Positions 1-6,535 of a DNA stretch of 8,882 nt are shown here, piece after piece. Origin of the DNA: Oscillibacter sp. (GTDB lineage Bacteria > Bacillota > Clostridia > Oscillospirales > Oscillospiraceae). The DNA is taken from contig JAFSOM010000134.1 of the NCBI GenBank assembly GCA_017447005.1, forward strand, positions 1 through 8,882, in the 5' to 3' direction. Each line of letters begins with the position of its first letter. Position 1 is the first letter of the stretch. Under the pieces are notes generated by a model. It was not told the DNA's origin. It saw nothing but the letters and a program-made list of their open reading frames with translations, and did no database searches. A program made the position numbers and the translations under genes.

Positions 1-1
1 C

Positions 2-1360
2 GCCTCGGAGGCCATGAAAGAGGCGCATATCGCCGTACTGCCCGTGGTCAATGAGGACGGCACGCTGTTCGGCATGCTCTCCGCCGGGGATGTCGCAAAC
101 TATGACATGGCCTGTGTGCGCGACCCGATGATTTTGCCCGTACCCATTTATAATGTCATCTCCGTACTGGAAGGGAAGATTTTACATCGCGGCGGGGAAG
201 TACGCGACACCATCTCCGGCGAAATTAATATCGCGCTTCCGTCCAGCCGCGAACATCTGCTCTTCTCCGACAAAAACACCATCGTTATCTGCGGCGACCA
301 GCCCGATATGATTGACCGCGCCTTGAAAATCGGCGTGGACTGCGTGATAGTCTGTCAGGCGGAAGTGGAGCCGGAAACGCTGGAAAACGCCGGGGATACG
401 TGCATTCTGTCCACGCCGCTGGACGCCTATCAGACGGTACGACTGCTCTGCCACGCGCAAACCATTTCCCATATCTGCAACCGCGACAATAAAGAGCTGG
501 TAGCGTTCCACCTCGACGACTACGTTTCCGACGTGGAAAACGCCGTACTGGAAAGCCGTTTCCGCGCCTATCCGATTCTCGACGAAAACGAACACGTTGT
601 AGGGACGCTCTCGCGCTTCCACCTGCTCCGCCCGCGCCGGAAACGCGTCATTCTCATGGACCATAACGAGCAAGCGCAGTCCGTGCCCGGTCTGGAAGAG
701 GCCAAAATCATGGAAATTATCGACCACCACCGCCTCGCCGACATCCAGACGGGAAACCCGGTTTACGTGCGTAACGAACCCGTGGGAAGCACTTGCACTA
801 TCGTCGCGGGGATGTATCAGGAAAAGGGCATGATGCCTACGGAGAAAGTCGCCGGACTGCTCGCCGCCGGGATTGTCTCCGACACCGTCATGTTCAAGTC
901 GCCGACCTGTACGCCGCGTGACCGTCACGTCGCAAGCCGTCTGGCCCGTATCGCCGACGTGTCCCTCGACGAACTCGGACGCGCTATCTTCTCCGCCACC
1001 AGCAGCGACGATAAGACCGTACAGGCCATGCTCGGCACGGACTACAAAGAGTTCCATATCGCCGGACACAGTCTCGCCGTCAGTCAAATTACGTGCATGG
1101 ACTCCGACCGCGTACTCAAACGCAAGGACGAATTTTTAGCCGCCATGCGGGAGAACCTCAAAAAGCGCAAACTCGACACCACTTTGCTGATGATTACCGA
1201 CGTACTCTTAGAGGGCACGCAACTGCTCTTCGTCGGCGACGATGAGAGTATCCGTCACGCGTTCAACATCAAGGACGACGCCGGAAACTGCGCCTTCCTG
1301 CCGAAAATCATGTCCCGTAAGAAACAGGTCATCCCCACGCTGTCCGCCATGTGGGGCTAA
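2..1360 (+). CDS. Mn-dependent family II inorganic pyrophosphatase, CBS-DRTGG type (5' partial)
   Basis: Cytoplasmic enzyme that hydrolyses pyrophosphate to two phosphates. The frame is open from the window edge, so the ATG at 14 is probably internal and the first DHH-domain segment with the N-terminal metal ligands is missing. Counting from that ATG, the order is the end of a CBS domain (residues 1-35), a DRTGG domain (about 45-150), a second CBS domain (about 152-205), and then the catalytic region. That region has MDHNE (215-219), IIDHH (235-239) and VGST (257-260), followed by SDTVMF (289-294). The DHHA2 domain ends with SRKKQ (434-438), the substrate-binding signature of this family. In characterised CBS-type enzymes the CBS pair binds adenine nucleotides and the DRTGG insert binds diadenosine polyphosphates, so regulation by those ligands is inferred. 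The stop is TAA, and repeat copy 1 begins about 40 bases later. Confidence 0.93.
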   Translation, partial: ASEAMKEAHIAVLPVVNEDGTLFGMLSAGDVANYDMACVRDPMILPVPIYNVISVLEGKILHRGGEVRDTISGEINIALPSSREHLLFSDKNTIVICGDQPDMIDRALKIGVDCVIVCQAEVEPETLENAGDTCILSTPLDAYQTVRLLCHAQTISHICNRDNKELVAFHLDDYVSDVENAVLESRFRAYPILDENEHVVGTLSRFHLLRPRRKRVILMDHNEQAQSVPGLEEAKIMEIIDHHRLADIQTGNPVYVRNEPVGSTCTIVAGMYQEKGMMPTEKVAGLLAAGIVSDTVMFKSPTCTPRDRHVASRLARIADVSLDELGRAIFSATSSDDKTVQAMLGTDYKEFHIAGHSLAVSQITCMDSDRVLKRKDEFLAAMRENLKKRKLDTTLLMITDVLLEGTQLLFVGDDESIRHAFNIKDDAGNCAFLPKIMSRKKQVIPTLSAMWG

Positions 1361-1401
1361 GGCGACGCGAAAAGCGATTCTCCCTCTTTTTGTTCAGCTT
1401 T

Positions 1402-1590
1402 ATAAAACTTGCCCTCATCCGGCGCTGCGCGCCACCTTCCCCCGTTACCGGGGGAAGGCCAAACCCTACAGTGTAATCTTTGAAAACGTTACGGCAATGT
1501 CGCGGAAACTTCGCGGCGTTGCGACAAAGCCTTCCCCCCCTTGGGGGGAAGGTGTCACGGCGTCAGCCGTGACGGATGAGGGGCAAATTT
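1402..1590. repeat. Hairpin-rich intergenic repeat element, copy 1
   Basis: This element of about 189 bp recurs at 6536-6723 in the same orientation. Its first 44 bases are identical to copy 2 and its last 38 or so differ by one base, while the central part has diverged. Each end holds two hairpins in mirrored order. On the left are GGCGC-TGC-GCGCC and a 10-bp stem CCTTCCCCCG with a TTAC loop (1435-1458). On the right are CCTTCCCCCC with a CTT loop (1530-1552) and GTCACGGC-GTCA-GCCGTGAC (1554-1573). The outermost bases form an imperfect terminal inverted repeat: CTTGCCCTCATCCG on the left, TTTGCCCCTCATCCG read inward from the right. No transposase is encoded. This is the form of a MITE-like or REP/BIME-like non-autonomous element. 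It may also end transcription or stabilise RNA downstream of the pyrophosphatase gene. It occupies most of the gap before lepA. Confidence 0.85.
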
Positions 1591-1643
1591 CCGGAATCCT
1601 GTCATCTCAGACAAAAACCGCTCATTTCCGTTAAGGAGACGCT

Positions 1644-3449
1644 ATGGAAAAACAAAGCCTCATCCGCAACTTTTCGATTATCGCGCACATCGACCATGGA
1701 AAATCCACGCTCGCCGACCGTCTTTTGGAGAAATGCGGCGCGGTGGAGGCCCGTCAGATGGAAAACCAACTCTTAGACAACATGGACTTGGAACGGGAGC
1801 GCGGCATTACCATTAAAGCCCGCGCCGTGCGCTTACGCTATCCCGCGCAAGACGGGCAAACTTACACCTTGAATCTTATCGACACGCCCGGACACGTCGA
1901 CTTTCATTATGAAGTGTCGCGTTCGCTGGCGGCCTGTGAGGGCGCGTTGCTCGTCGTGGACGCGACGCAGGGCGTGGAGGCGCAGACGCTGGCGAATACC
2001 TATCTGGCCATGGAACACGATTTGGAAATTCTTCCGGTTTTCAATAAAATTGACCTTCCGGCGGCTGACCCCAAACGCGCTAAACAGGAAGTGGAGGACA
2101 TTATCGGCCTTCCGGCCCTCGACGCCCCGGAAATTTCCGCCAAACTCGGTCTCAATATCGACGCCGTCATGGAGGATATTGTAGCGAACGTTCCCGCGCC
2201 GTCCGGCGACCCCGACGCCCCCTTGAAAGCGTTGATATTCGACAGCCAATATGACAGTTATCGCGGCGTTATCGTTTATTTACGTCTCATGGACGGACGT
2301 TTACGCAAGGGCGGGACTGTCCGGCTTATGGCGACCGGCGCGACGTATCAGGTAGTCGAATGCGGACACCTGTTGCCGTTGGGCCTCGAACCCTGCGACG
2401 AACTGCAAGCCGGGGAAGTCGGTTACTTTACGGCGTCCATCAAAAACGTCGCCGACACCCGCGTTGGCGATACCGTCACGGACGCCGATACCCCCGCCGC
2501 CGAACCGTTACCCGGCTACCGTCCGATACAGTCCATGGTCTACTGCGGTATCTATACCGAGGACGGCTCCCGCTATCCCGACTTGCGCGACGCCCTCGAA
2601 AAATTACGCCTCAATGACGCTTCCTTATCCTTTGAGCCGGAATCGTCCGTCGCGTTAGGCTTCGGTTTCCGTTGCGGCTTTCTGGGCATGCTGCATATGG
2701 AAGTCATACAGGAACGCATTGAGCGCGAATTTGATTTAGACCTTGTGACAACCCTGCCTTCCGTCATTTACGAGGTCACGAAAACCGACGGGACGAAAGT
2801 CCGCGTGGACAATCCGCACAACTACCCCGACCCGGCGTCCATCGCAAGCGCGGAGGAACCGTATGTAAAGGTATCGATTATCACGCCTAACGATTACGTC
2901 GGGGCGATTATGCCGTTATGTCAGGACAGGCGCGGACAGTTTAAGGATATGCAATACCTTGACACGCGTCTGGTAGAGCTTCACTATGAAATGCCCCTCA
3001 ACGAGATTATTTACGACTTTTTCGACACGCTGAAAGCCAGTACCCGCGGCTACGCGTCGCTGGACTATGAGCTGTCGTCGTACCGCCCTAGCGAACTTGT
3101 AAAAGTCAACTTGCTTGTCAACGGCGAACAGGTCGACGCGTTGAGCTTTATCGCGCATAAGGATAAGGCCTACGCCCGGGCGCGGAAACTGTGCGAAAAG
3201 TTAAAGGAAAACATCCCGCGTCAACTCTTTGAGGTGCCCATACAGGCCGCGATTGGCGGACGCATTATCGCCCGGGAGACGGTCAAGGCTATGCGGAAGG
3301 ACGTACTCGCCAAGTGTTACGGCGGCGACATCACGCGGAAAAAGAAACTGCTCGAAAAGCAGAAGGAAGGCAAGAAGAAAATGCGCAGTCTCGGAAGCGT
3401 GCAGATTCCGACGGAAGCGTTTCTCGCCGTCCTCAAACTCGACGAGTAG
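1644..3449 (+). CDS. lepA: Elongation factor 4 (LepA), translational GTPase
   Basis: Ribosome-associated GTPase that back-translocates or remodels stalled elongating and initiating ribosomes; it is found in nearly all bacteria. At 601 residues it has the usual LepA length. GTP-binding motifs are complete: AHIDHGKST (14-22, P-loop), ERERGITIK (50-58, switch I), DTPGHVDF (80-87, switch II), NKID (134-137) and an SAK motif near 165. The EF-G-like domains follow, including LGFGFRCGFLGMLHMEV. The LepA-specific C-terminal domain is intact, with the lysine-rich GDITRKKKLLEKQKEGKKK segment near the end and the closing IPTEAFLAVLK. The start is fixed by TTAAGGAGACGCT just upstream of ATG 1644 and by homology beginning at the third or fourth residue. 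The gene ends with TAG, which shows that this organism uses TAG as a normal stop. Repeat copy 1 lies immediately upstream, and no hemW or hrcA neighbour is visible. Confidence 0.98.
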   Translation: MEKQSLIRNFSIIAHIDHGKSTLADRLLEKCGAVEARQMENQLLDNMDLERERGITIKARAVRLRYPAQDGQTYTLNLIDTPGHVDFHYEVSRSLAACEGALLVVDATQGVEAQTLANTYLAMEHDLEILPVFNKIDLPAADPKRAKQEVEDIIGLPALDAPEISAKLGLNIDAVMEDIVANVPAPSGDPDAPLKALIFDSQYDSYRGVIVYLRLMDGRLRKGGTVRLMATGATYQVVECGHLLPLGLEPCDELQAGEVGYFTASIKNVADTRVGDTVTDADTPAAEPLPGYRPIQSMVYCGIYTEDGSRYPDLRDALEKLRLNDASLSFEPESSVALGFGFRCGFLGMLHMEVIQERIEREFDLDLVTTLPSVIYEVTKTDGTKVRVDNPHNYPDPASIASAEEPYVKVSIITPNDYVGAIMPLCQDRRGQFKDMQYLDTRLVELHYEMPLNEIIYDFFDTLKASTRGYASLDYELSSYRPSELVKVNLLVNGEQVDALSFIAHKDKAYARARKLCEKLKENIPRQLFEVPIQAAIGGRIIARETVKAMRKDVLAKCYGGDITRKKKLLEKQKEGKKKMRSLGSVQIPTEAFLAVLKLDE

Positions 3450-3466
3450 AGAGGGAAGGCTAAAAC

Positions 3467-3565
3467 GTGGATATAATTGTCGTTTCTACAATTACGTTTC
3501 AAGCCTTAAGTTTGATTGTCCTGATTATGATGTTTCTTTCCATCAAGAATAAGGATAAGAAATAA
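3467..3565 (+). CDS. Putative 32-residue single-span membrane protein
   Basis: This short reading frame starts at GTG and ends at TAA. It would encode MDIIVVSTITF, then QALSLIVLIMMFL, then the charged tail SIKNKDKK: a single hydrophobic span of about 22 residues with a basic C-terminus, as in many small bacterial inner-membrane proteins. GAGGGAAGG lies 7 bases before the GTG and can serve as a ribosome site. The start is only 17 bases after the lepA stop, so the two could be co-transcribed. By hand count 30 of 99 bases are G or C, far below the flanking genes; hydrophobic codons account for part but not all of this. I do not recognise a family. A 7-bp inverted repeat (TAATTGT/ACAATTA, 3474-3494) lies inside it. 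It could be a chance frame, but the amphipathic pattern and ribosome site favour a gene. Confidence 0.5.
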   Translation: MDIIVVSTITFQALSLIVLIMMFLSIKNKDKK

Positions 3566-3628
3566 GAAATTTCAACAAAGGCGGCGCGGAGAACCCGTCG
3601 CAACACACGGACTAGGAAAGCGGGGAAT

Positions 3629-4603
3629 TTGCGCGTGTTATACAAACACAGAATCGCCCTCGCCAACGGCGCCCGCGACGGCGTGCCGATTGGCTTAGGC
3701 TATTTCGCGGTGGCGTTCTCGCTGGGCATCGCGGCCCGGAACGCCGGATTAAGCGCCGTACAAGGCTTTTTCCTGAGCTTTTTCGGCATGGCCTCGGCGG
3801 GGGAGTACGCCGCCATTACGGTTATCGCGGCGAACGCGCCCTACGTGGAAATGGTTCTCGTAACGCTTATCGCCAACGCCCGTTATTTATTAATGAGTTT
3901 CGCGTTAAGCCAACGCTTTGACCCCGACGCGCCGTTACGTCACCGTCTCGCCGTGGGCTATTCGATTACGGATGAGCTGTTCGGAATCGCGGTCGCGCAG
4001 CCGAAGCCGTTGAATCCGTGGTACTGTTACGGCTCGTATCTTGTCGCTATCCCGTGCTGGGCGACGGGTACGGCGGTCGGCGTGATTGCCGGAAACGTCC
4101 TGCCCGGGCGGATTGTCAGCGCGTTGAGCGTGGCCTTATTCGGGATGTTCCTTGCCATTGTGATTCCGCCCGCGAAAACGGATAAAGTTATACGATTGTT
4201 TGTAGCGTTAAGTTTCGGCGCGTCGTTCGCGGCGTCGCGGCTACTTGCGGCGTTATCCGGCGGGACGCGTACCATTTTACTGACGCTGATTCTGTCGGGA
4301 CTTGCGGCGGCGCTGTTTCCCATCCGCGACGAGCCGGAAACGGAGGCGAACGCTAATCAAAATCTAGCGGAATTGAAAGCAAACGCTAATCAAAATCTAG
4401 CGGAATTGAAAGCGGACACTAACTCAAAACAACCGGAATCAAAAATGGACGCTAACCCAAATCGACCGGAATCGAAAACGGACGCTAAACGGAATCAGCC
4501 GGAATCGAAAGCGGACGCTAACACAAAGCAAGCGGAGACGGAAAGTTTATCGGACACGGGAAACGATACCGTCCGGAAAGAATCGAACACGACGGACGCA
4601 TAA
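3629..4603 (+). CDS. azlC: AzlC-family branched-chain amino acid exporter subunit with repetitive C-terminal tail
   Basis: Large membrane subunit of an AzlCD-type exporter, which in Bacillus confers resistance to 4-azaleucine by exporting branched-chain amino acids. The first 232 residues are the normal AzlC domain: a PIGLGYFAVAFSLGI span near 20-34, LIANARYLLMSFALS near 80-94, the family motif SITDELFG (112-119), and further hydrophobic spans at about 134-157, 162-180, 189-207 and 214-231. After PIRDEP the protein continues with a roughly 92-residue hydrophilic tail, mostly 11-residue repeats, that typical members of about 230-240 residues lack. The assigned start is TTG 3629 with AGGAAAG 8 bases upstream; GTG 3635 with GGGGA 8 bases upstream is an equally plausible alternative, removing two residues. 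azlD follows after 13 bases. Confidence 0.9.
   Translation: MRVLYKHRIALANGARDGVPIGLGYFAVAFSLGIAARNAGLSAVQGFFLSFFGMASAGEYAAITVIAANAPYVEMVLVTLIANARYLLMSFALSQRFDPDAPLRHRLAVGYSITDELFGIAVAQPKPLNPWYCYGSYLVAIPCWATGTAVGVIAGNVLPGRIVSALSVALFGMFLAIVIPPAKTDKVIRLFVALSFGASFAASRLLAALSGGTRTILLTLILSGLAAALFPIRDEPETEANANQNLAELKANANQNLAELKADTNSKQPESKMDANPNRPESKTDAKRNQPESKADANTKQAETESLSDTGNDTVRKESNTTDA
4346..4543 (+). repeat. Six tandem 33-bp units in the tail of azlC
   Basis: Six in-frame 33-base units encode 11-residue repeats at AzlC residues 240-305: ANANQNLAELK twice, then ADTNSKQPESK, MDANPNRPESK, TDAKRNQPESK and ADANTKQAETE. The first two units differ at one base, while later units have drifted, which suggests recent duplication at the 5' end of an older array. 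Because the unit length is divisible by three, changes in copy number keep the frame. The encoded tail is polar and rich in N, E and K, so it is probably disordered and on one face of the membrane. Confidence 0.93.
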
Positions 4604-4616
4604 AAAAGGAGGGAAT

Positions 4617-4931
4617 ATGAATCATAGTATCTGGTTATATATCGCGGTGATGGCGGCGGTGTGCTACGCGATACGCGTACTCCCGCTCACGCTCCTGCGG
4701 CGGCGCATTGAAAACCGCTTCCTGCGTTCCTTCCTTTATTATGTGCCCTACGTGACGCTTTCCGTGATGACGTTTCCCTCGATAGTGGAGGCGACGCGTA
4801 CTCCAATCGCGGGCGGGGCGGCGTTACTGTTAGGCGTACTGCTGGCGTGGATGGGCGCGGGACTGTTCCCCGTGGCGGTCTCGTGTTGCGCGACCGTGTT
4901 CGTGCTGGAATGGTTTCTGGTGGCCGTATGA
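4617..4931 (+). CDS. azlD: AzlD-family branched-chain amino acid exporter subunit
   Basis: Small membrane partner of AzlC, 104 residues, the usual size for this family. It has an N-terminal span (IWLYIAVMAAVCYAIRVLP, residues 5-23) with the conserved arginine-leucine-proline turn. A short cytoplasmic basic stretch (LLRRRIENRFLRSFL) follows, then spans around YYVPYVTLSVMTFPSIV, AGGAALLLGVLLAWMGAG and LFPVAVSCCATVFVLEWFLVAV. The start is supported by AAAAAAGGAGGGAAT directly before ATG 4617. The gene begins 13 bases after azlC and its TGA stop overlaps the ATG of the next gene (ATGA at 4928-4931), so azlC, azlD and the Nudix gene probably form one transcript. Confidence 0.92.
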   Translation: MNHSIWLYIAVMAAVCYAIRVLPLTLLRRRIENRFLRSFLYYVPYVTLSVMTFPSIVEATRTPIAGGAALLLGVLLAWMGAGLFPVAVSCCATVFVLEWFLVAV

Positions 4932-5001
4932 CCGACGACAACCTGTTATCGAAACGTATGACCGACGACAATCTGTTATCGAAACGTATGATGGACGACA
5001 A
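4928..5001 (+). repeat. Tandem 30-bp repeat over the Nudix start
   Basis: Units 4928-4957 and 4958-4987 differ by a single C/T change and each begins with ATGACCGACGACAA. A third, partial unit from 4988 reads ATGATGGACGACAA. Each unit supplies its own in-frame ATG, so the gene has three nearly equivalent starts, none with its own Shine-Dalgarno sequence. The unit is a multiple of three, so copy number changes alter only the leader length. Confidence 0.93.
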
Positions 5002-5632
5002 GCCCGCATTCCCGGCGCGTATGCCGGACGCAATCAAAGCCTTACGGGAACGTTTCCGCAACCATACGCCCGGACTGATGGACGCGCAACGCGCTTACGC
5101 CGTCCTGTGTCCGCTCATCGACGCGCCCGACGGCCCGGAACTGTTGTTTGAAGTCCGCGCCGCCGGGATTCGTCAGGGCGGGGAGGTGTGTTTCCCCGGC
5201 GGACGTATGGAACCCGGCGAAACGCCGCTACAATGCGCCTTACGCGAAACCGAAGAGGAACTTTCCATTCCACGCGCATATATCACGCCGCTGGGACGCA
5301 TGGACTTTATCTGCAACCAGCGCGGGTTTCTGCTTCACCCCGTGCCGGGACTGATACGGGCCGAAGGTCTGCGCTATCTGCGAGCGTCGGCGGCGGAGGT
5401 GTCGGAGACGTTCACGGCGCCGTTATCGTTTTTCCGCGACACGCCGCCCGAATTGTACGCCTATGAACTCGTCCCGCGTCCGCCCGAAGGATTCCCGTAT
5501 GATAAAGTCGGCGTCGCGTCCGATTACCCATGGGCGCCGGGGAAAGTGCATGTGCCCGTATGGTATTGGCGCGGTCACGCGATATGGGGCATGACCGCCC
5601 GCATTACGGCGTATCTCGTCAGGGGCCTGTGA
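4928..5632 (+). CDS. Nudix hydrolase, probable CoA pyrophosphatase
   Basis: Predicted to split coenzyme A or acyl-CoA into 4'-phosphopantetheine and 3',5'-ADP. With the start at 4928 the protein has 234 residues. The Nudix box is G92-x5-E98-x7-R106-E-T-E-E-E111, with serine (S113) in place of the usual final glycine. Just before it, LLFEVRAAGIRQGGEVCFPG resembles the signature of the CoA-specific NudL/NUDT7 subgroup, one residue shorter between the arginine and glycine. The ATG at 4928 overlaps the azlD stop as ATGA, and no convincing ribosome site precedes it, so translation probably depends on coupling to azlD. The first 20 residues are a perfect repeat, MTDDNLLSKR twice, followed by MMDDKP; further in-frame ATGs lie at 4958, 4988 and 5021. 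The conserved fold begins near residue 32, so the repeated leader seems dispensable. An upstream extension to ATG 4847 is open but would overlap azlD by 85 bases. Confidence 0.87.
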   Translation: MTDDNLLSKRMTDDNLLSKRMMDDKPAFPARMPDAIKALRERFRNHTPGLMDAQRAYAVLCPLIDAPDGPELLFEVRAAGIRQGGEVCFPGGRMEPGETPLQCALRETEEELSIPRAYITPLGRMDFICNQRGFLLHPVPGLIRAEGLRYLRASAAEVSETFTAPLSFFRDTPPELYAYELVPRPPEGFPYDKVGVASDYPWAPGKVHVPVWYWRGHAIWGMTARITAYLVRGL

Positions 5633-5663
5633 CGGCGCGGATGGGGGATTCCTGTCCGCGTCG
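5633..5663 (+). other. Hairpin after the Nudix gene, possible weak terminator
   Basis: CGGCGCGGA (5633-5641) pairs with TCCGCGTCG (5655-5663) over 9 bases with one G-T wobble and a 13-base loop, starting directly after the stop codon. No T-run follows, so it is not a standard intrinsic terminator. It may protect the 3' end of the azl-Nudix transcript or be without function. Confidence 0.3.
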
Positions 5664-5725
5664 CGCTGATTTGTAAAGGTTATCTTTGCGCCTATTCGTA
5701 AGCGTTATTTTAAGGAGGGAAACCT

Positions 5726-6472
5726 ATGTCCGAAACGAAACGCCCCGCCGCGTTAGTGACCGGCTCCTCACGCGGCATTGGACGCGCTATCGCCTACCGT
5801 CTCGCGCTCGACGGCTGGCCCGTGTGCGTGAACTGGCACGAGCGCCGGGACGCGGGAGAAAGTCTCGTGCGCGAAATTCGTGACCGCGGCGGGGAGGCTG
5901 TCGCCGTAGGCGCGGACGTGTCCGACATGGAGGCCGTGTCGCATATGGTTCACGAGGCGGAGGAGCAGTTAGGCCCCGTGGAACTGCTGGTCAATAACGC
6001 GGGCGTCGCGGGGCAATGTCTCTTTCAGGACATCACCGACGAGTTATGGAACCGTTACTTCGCCGTGAATCTCGGCGGCGCCCGGAACGCTATCCGCGCC
6101 GTACTGCCGCGTATGTTGCACGAGAAACGCGGCTGTATCCTCAATATATCATCCATATGGGGCCTGCGCGGGGCGAGTTGCGAGACCGCTTACGCCTGTA
6201 CGAAAGCCGCGCTTATCGCCCTGACGCGCTCTCTGGCGTTGGAGCTTGCGCCGTCGGGGATACGCGTCAACTGCATCGCGCCGGGGGTTATCGATACCGA
6301 CATGGTACAAGTTCTCGGCGCGGAGACCTTGCGCGACCTCGCGGAACAAACGCCGTTAGGCCGTCTGGGGACGCCGGAGGATGTCGCCCGCGCCGCCGCT
6401 TATTTCTGTTCGGAGGGCGCGTCGTTCGTCACGGGTCAGGTGCTCTGCGCCGACGGCGGCTTTATCGTCTGA
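5726..6472 (+). CDS. Short-chain dehydrogenase/reductase, probable EF-P 5-aminopentanone reductase (YmfI-like)
   Basis: NAD(P)H-dependent reductase of the classical SDR (FabG) fold, 248 residues. Visible motifs are TGSSRGIG (12-19, cofactor loop), NNAG (90-93), N115, and the catalytic S143, Y156 and K160. It ends with GQVLCADGGFIV, the usual FabG-like close. The stretch ISSIWGLRGASCETAY (141-156) has the WG-x-x-GASCE arrangement that I associate with the YmfI subgroup, which reduces the 5-aminopentanone group on elongation factor P in Bacillus subtilis; ordinary FabG proteins have different residues there. The subgroup call is from memory of the family, and a plain 3-oxoacyl-ACP reductase remains the alternative. 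The start is fixed by TTAAGGAGGGAAACCT before ATG 5726. No fatty-acid synthesis genes adjoin it, which weakens a FabG role. It lies 93 bases after the Nudix gene. Confidence 0.85.
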   Translation: MSETKRPAALVTGSSRGIGRAIAYRLALDGWPVCVNWHERRDAGESLVREIRDRGGEAVAVGADVSDMEAVSHMVHEAEEQLGPVELLVNNAGVAGQCLFQDITDELWNRYFAVNLGGARNAIRAVLPRMLHEKRGCILNISSIWGLRGASCETAYACTKAALIALTRSLALELAPSGIRVNCIAPGVIDTDMVQVLGAETLRDLAEQTPLGRLGTPEDVARAAAYFCSEGASFVTGQVLCADGGFIV

Positions 6473-6488
6473 CGCGACGCTTACGGGA

Positions 6489-6515
6489 TTGATAGGCGTT
6501 AGGCATAATTATACT
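6489..6515 (+). promoter_or_regulatory. Candidate sigma-A promoter for the two-component operon
   Basis: TTGATA (6489-6494) and TATACT (6510-6515) each match the consensus at five of six bases, but the spacer of 15 is shorter than ideal. A second candidate -10 is CATAAT at 6504-6509. The site lies in the A+T-rich part of the gap between the reductase and the response regulator, upstream of repeat copy 2. A transcript from here would carry the whole repeat in its leader. Confidence 0.3.
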
Positions 6516-6535
6516 TGCCCCTATTGTTAGGCAAA

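Noticed and set aside
182..1087. Long - strand open frame of 301 codons opposite the pyrophosphatase gene
   Set aside because: The + strand frame has clear family motifs across the same bases. The - strand product has no recognisable motifs and is a high-G+C mirror frame.
1402..1590. CRISPR array suspicion because of repeated palindromes
   Set aside because: There are no regular spacers or multiple equal repeats; the palindromes are paired arms of one element found twice far apart.
1242..1634. + strand frame of 130 codons running from the pyrophosphatase end through repeat copy 1
   Set aside because: It overlaps a well-supported gene out of frame, and the rest translates the non-coding repeat.
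3474..3494. 7-bp inverted repeat TAATTGT/ACAATTA as an operator or terminator
   Set aside because: The stem is short and made almost only of A-T pairs, lies inside the small reading frame, and has no T-run; it could easily be chance.
4687..5061. - strand frame with repeated SSVIRFDNRL units
   Set aside because: The repeat comes from the 30-bp array of the Nudix start read on the other strand; azlD and the Nudix gene explain the region.
6016..6492. + strand frame of 158 codons overlapping the reductase gene
   Set aside because: It is an arginine-rich out-of-frame shadow of the SDR gene, which has all catalytic motifs.
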